From Gamarada debralockiae (taxonomy: Eukaryota > Ascomycota > Leotiomycetes > Helotiales > Hyphodiscaceae): a DNA stretch of 64,000 nucleotides. This document shows, piece after piece, positions 61,999-64,000 of the stretch (positions within the stretch are counted from its first letter, which is position 1; the number at the start of each line of letters is the position of its first letter). The position numbers were made by a program, and so were the translations under genes. The DNA lies in assembly GCA_002803225.1 (NCBI GenBank), contig NXFV01002074.1, positions 1 through 64,000 on the forward strand, given 5' to 3'. The notes under the pieces were generated by a model that was not told the origin of the DNA, did no database searches, and saw only the letters and a program-made list of their open reading frames with translations.

Positions 61999-62224
61999 TG
62001 TGACACTCCATATGTGAAAATGATGCAAAACTTCAGCGTCACTCAACGTTGAATAGCAAATTCGCTAGAAATTTGATTACATAAGCGTAAATCGCCGCCC
62101 ATTTTAAGCCCTCACTTGCATCACTCACAGACAGTGACGATCCGTTTGTGCTTTACATCGACATCCTTCATCCTTCAATTCTTCGCACTCAAGAGCCATT
62201 GAGTCTGTCCCCTCCCAAATCACA
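61999..62224. promoter_or_regulatory. bidirectional promoter THI20 / F-box gene
   Basis: 226 bases separate the divergent start codons. I looked for, and did not see, a TPP-riboswitch-like leader on the THI20 side; the leader is too short for an intron-embedded aptamer. Confidence 0.5.
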
Positions 62225-63668
62225 ATGTGGCCTCATCTTCCCACCGAATTATGGCTTGAAACCCTCAAGGAAGCGTCTCAACATGACCTTAGCGCTTTCA
62301 GCAGTACTTGCAAGCACCTTCACGAACTCGCAGAGCCACTTTTGTACTCCAAGTTCAGCTGGATTCCTGATCGTAATAGAGGGATGTCATGGATTGTCTC
62401 TGAATACGCTACACGTCCAGGTCTGCTCAAATACAAATATCCCCGGGTTCACCTTCTTTTCAGGACACTTCTAAATCGGCCAGAACTTGCTCGTCACATC
62501 AAGAGCGCTGAATTTATATCTCCGTTATTCATTGATGGAAATTCAACATATATCTTTCACTTTTGGGGCGGTGAAATTAGACCAGATAGTGGCTTTACCC
62601 GCAAAGAGTTTGATTTGGCTGAAACAATCATCAAGGAGATGAAGTTTGCTTCGGAGGACGAGTGGCTAGAAGATCTTCGAAATGGAAGAAGCGATCTCAT
62701 CATCGCTTTATTGCTGTCTCAACTATCCGAAATTAAGTCCTTGAATATACGATTGCGAACCGTCTATTACCAGCCACCGATCGTAGGGAAGAAAATACTG
62801 GAAGTCCTCAACTCTCGCACTGTCTCCGGAGCTCCCAGATTCAAGAATCTCAAAAACGTTGCTCTTTCAATCGATAGGGATGAACAAGGCTTGGAGATGT
62901 GCGATGACGAGATGGCATATCTCTATCGGTTCGATCGTCAGGTGGCACCGTTATTCAGCATACCCTTCTTGAAAAAGCTCTCTTTGTCCTGGCTTCGCCC
63001 AGAATATCCCATGGGACCGGTGACAGTTCCCATTGCTGCAAATCTCACTGTTCTCATCCTCAGAGACAACTACATTAATGAAGATGTTCTGGGGACGTTG
63101 CTACAGGGAACCCCACATCTTGAGACATTAGAATGCGACTTAACTTACGATAGTTCGAAGGATGAGCAGTGCAACTGTCAAAATCTGAACACTGCTCTGA
63201 GTCAGCTAGCCACCACTTTAAGGACTTTGCTGATCGGTATCCGCATCATATGGCAAGGTCAACTGGCCGATCCATGGAACATCATAGAGGGAAAGATGGG
63301 ATTAATGACGCACTACCAAAAGCTCAAGTACGTTCTTCCACGCCTCCTATTGTATTGTTTAGTTTCTGATTTCCATCAGATATCTGGCTATTCCACTGAT
63401 AATGCTTGTGGGATCTCCCAAGATTCGACTCGGGGAATTACTTCCTCGTGAACTGGATACGTTTGAGGTCGGATGGTTCGACCCACGGCACTCTATTGAG
63501 CACATCGAGCAACAGCTTGACGACTATCTTGGCGAAGCATCGATGCTGCAGACAATGAAAGTAAACGTCTCAAAGCATTGGAGTCCAGGCTTCAAGACCA
63601 AGTTATCGGAGCTTCCTGGAAACAAAGAGGGTGCTATTGCTCTAAGTCACTCGTTGGAATGGCTATGA
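62225..63668 (+). CDS. F-box protein, 2 exons
   Basis: Exons 62225-63327 and 63380-63668 give 463 residues. The N-terminus (MWPHLPTELWLETLKEAS, then AFSSTCKHLHELAEPLLY) is an F-box-like domain starting at residue 2. The rest has irregular leucine-rich spacing (IPFLKKLSLSWLRPEY, ANLTVLILRDNYINEDVL, GTPHLETLECDLTY), suggesting an LRR-like substrate-binding region. Such proteins act as substrate receptors of SCF ubiquitin ligases through Skp1. The substrate is unknown. The single intron (donor GTACGT, acceptor CAG) restores the frame, and no stops interrupt it. It is probably an intact member of the expanded family to which the pseudogene at 45-46.5 kb also belongs, although the two are not close in sequence by eye. 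Confidence 0.82.
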
Positions 63669-64000
63669 CATGATCCACTCTGATTCAATGGGGCTCAGCA
63701 TAGGGGGGTGGGCCTGCAATGCACATATTTGGAGATCTCCTTGCAAAGTTTTCAGCGTCACTCAAACTTAGTCAATGATTTGGATTCCTTGGGGGCTGCC
63801 GATGTGCGACAGCTTTAAAGCCAAGAACTTCTTAGTATTGAGTACTCCATGGTCAACTTACTCCCAAAGTCATTCACCAGCTTGGTGCAGAAGTCCTTCA
63901 GGGATTGATGTGATAGGGCAACTCTGCCAACGCAACCGGGATCAAATTTATCGTCTTTCAGATGAATACAAGCATAAGGAGCCAAATTCGATCCATCGGC
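63669..64000. other. window end, no supported gene
   Basis: 332 bases of 3' flank of the F-box gene, with nothing recognised. Confidence 0.4.

Noticed and set aside
61999..62224. TPP riboswitch upstream of THI20
   Set aside because: Fungal TPP aptamers lie in leader introns of other thiamine genes; this leader is short and I saw no aptamer-like conserved segments.

Overview
This window is nuclear DNA of a filamentous ascomycete (Pezizomycotina), most likely a leotiomycete-type fungus. The basis is gene structure: many 45-100 nt introns with GTAAGT/GTATGT donors and CTRAC-like branch sites. The gene content fits too: CON7, HET-domain, F-box and sulfotransferase-like families, fungal-type prephenate dehydrogenase, THI20 and a peroxisomal uricase. 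I cannot name the species. No bacterial-type operon, CRISPR array, phage or intact transposon was seen.

Layout. 1-2.5 kb: accessory end with two inverted copies of a dead sulfotransferase-like fragment around a small C2H2 zinc-finger gene. 3.3-7.8 kb (-): Rictor/Ste16-type TORC2 subunit. 8.9-9.9 kb (+): urate oxidase ending in SKL. 10.5-16.1 kb: decayed DNA with a HET-domain pseudogene, a small secreted-protein gene and another relic. 16.7-17.5 kb (+): short-chain dehydrogenase. 19.8-21.7 kb (-): C2H2 factor CON7, followed by nearly 9 kb in which I find no gene. 30.6-31.6 kb: glycoside-hydrolase-12-like pseudogene.

32.5-44.8 kb is a dense housekeeping block: VPS22 (-), RPS16 (+), TYR1 (-), RPS14 (+), AAR2 (-), a small unrecognised helical protein (+) and eIF3c/NIP1 (+). 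Several of these are divergent pairs sharing short intergenic promoters. 45.1-46.5 kb: F-box pseudogene. 47.3-50.4 kb (-): Puf3-class Pumilio protein. 50.4-55.2 kb: little that I can support. 55.2 kb (+): single-pass membrane protein with two LPxY motifs. 57.0-59.5 kb (-): DEAD-box helicase DBP2 with one intron much longer than the rest. 59.9-62.0 kb (-): THI20, in 12 exons. 62.2-63.7 kb (+): F-box protein.

The genes do not form a pathway cluster. The conserved genes cover translation (RPS14, RPS16, eIF3c), RNA control (AAR2, PUF3, DBP2), endosomal sorting (VPS22), TORC2 signalling, tyrosine and thiamine synthesis and purine breakdown. They alternate with patches of decayed, rapidly turning-over families. 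Exon joins were worked out by hand from splice signals and reading frame, and none is confirmed by transcripts. I found no convincing new multi-gene system. The most interesting items are the long DBP2 intron, the long hairpin at 25.5 kb, the inverted sulfotransferase relic and the gene-empty stretch upstream of CON7.
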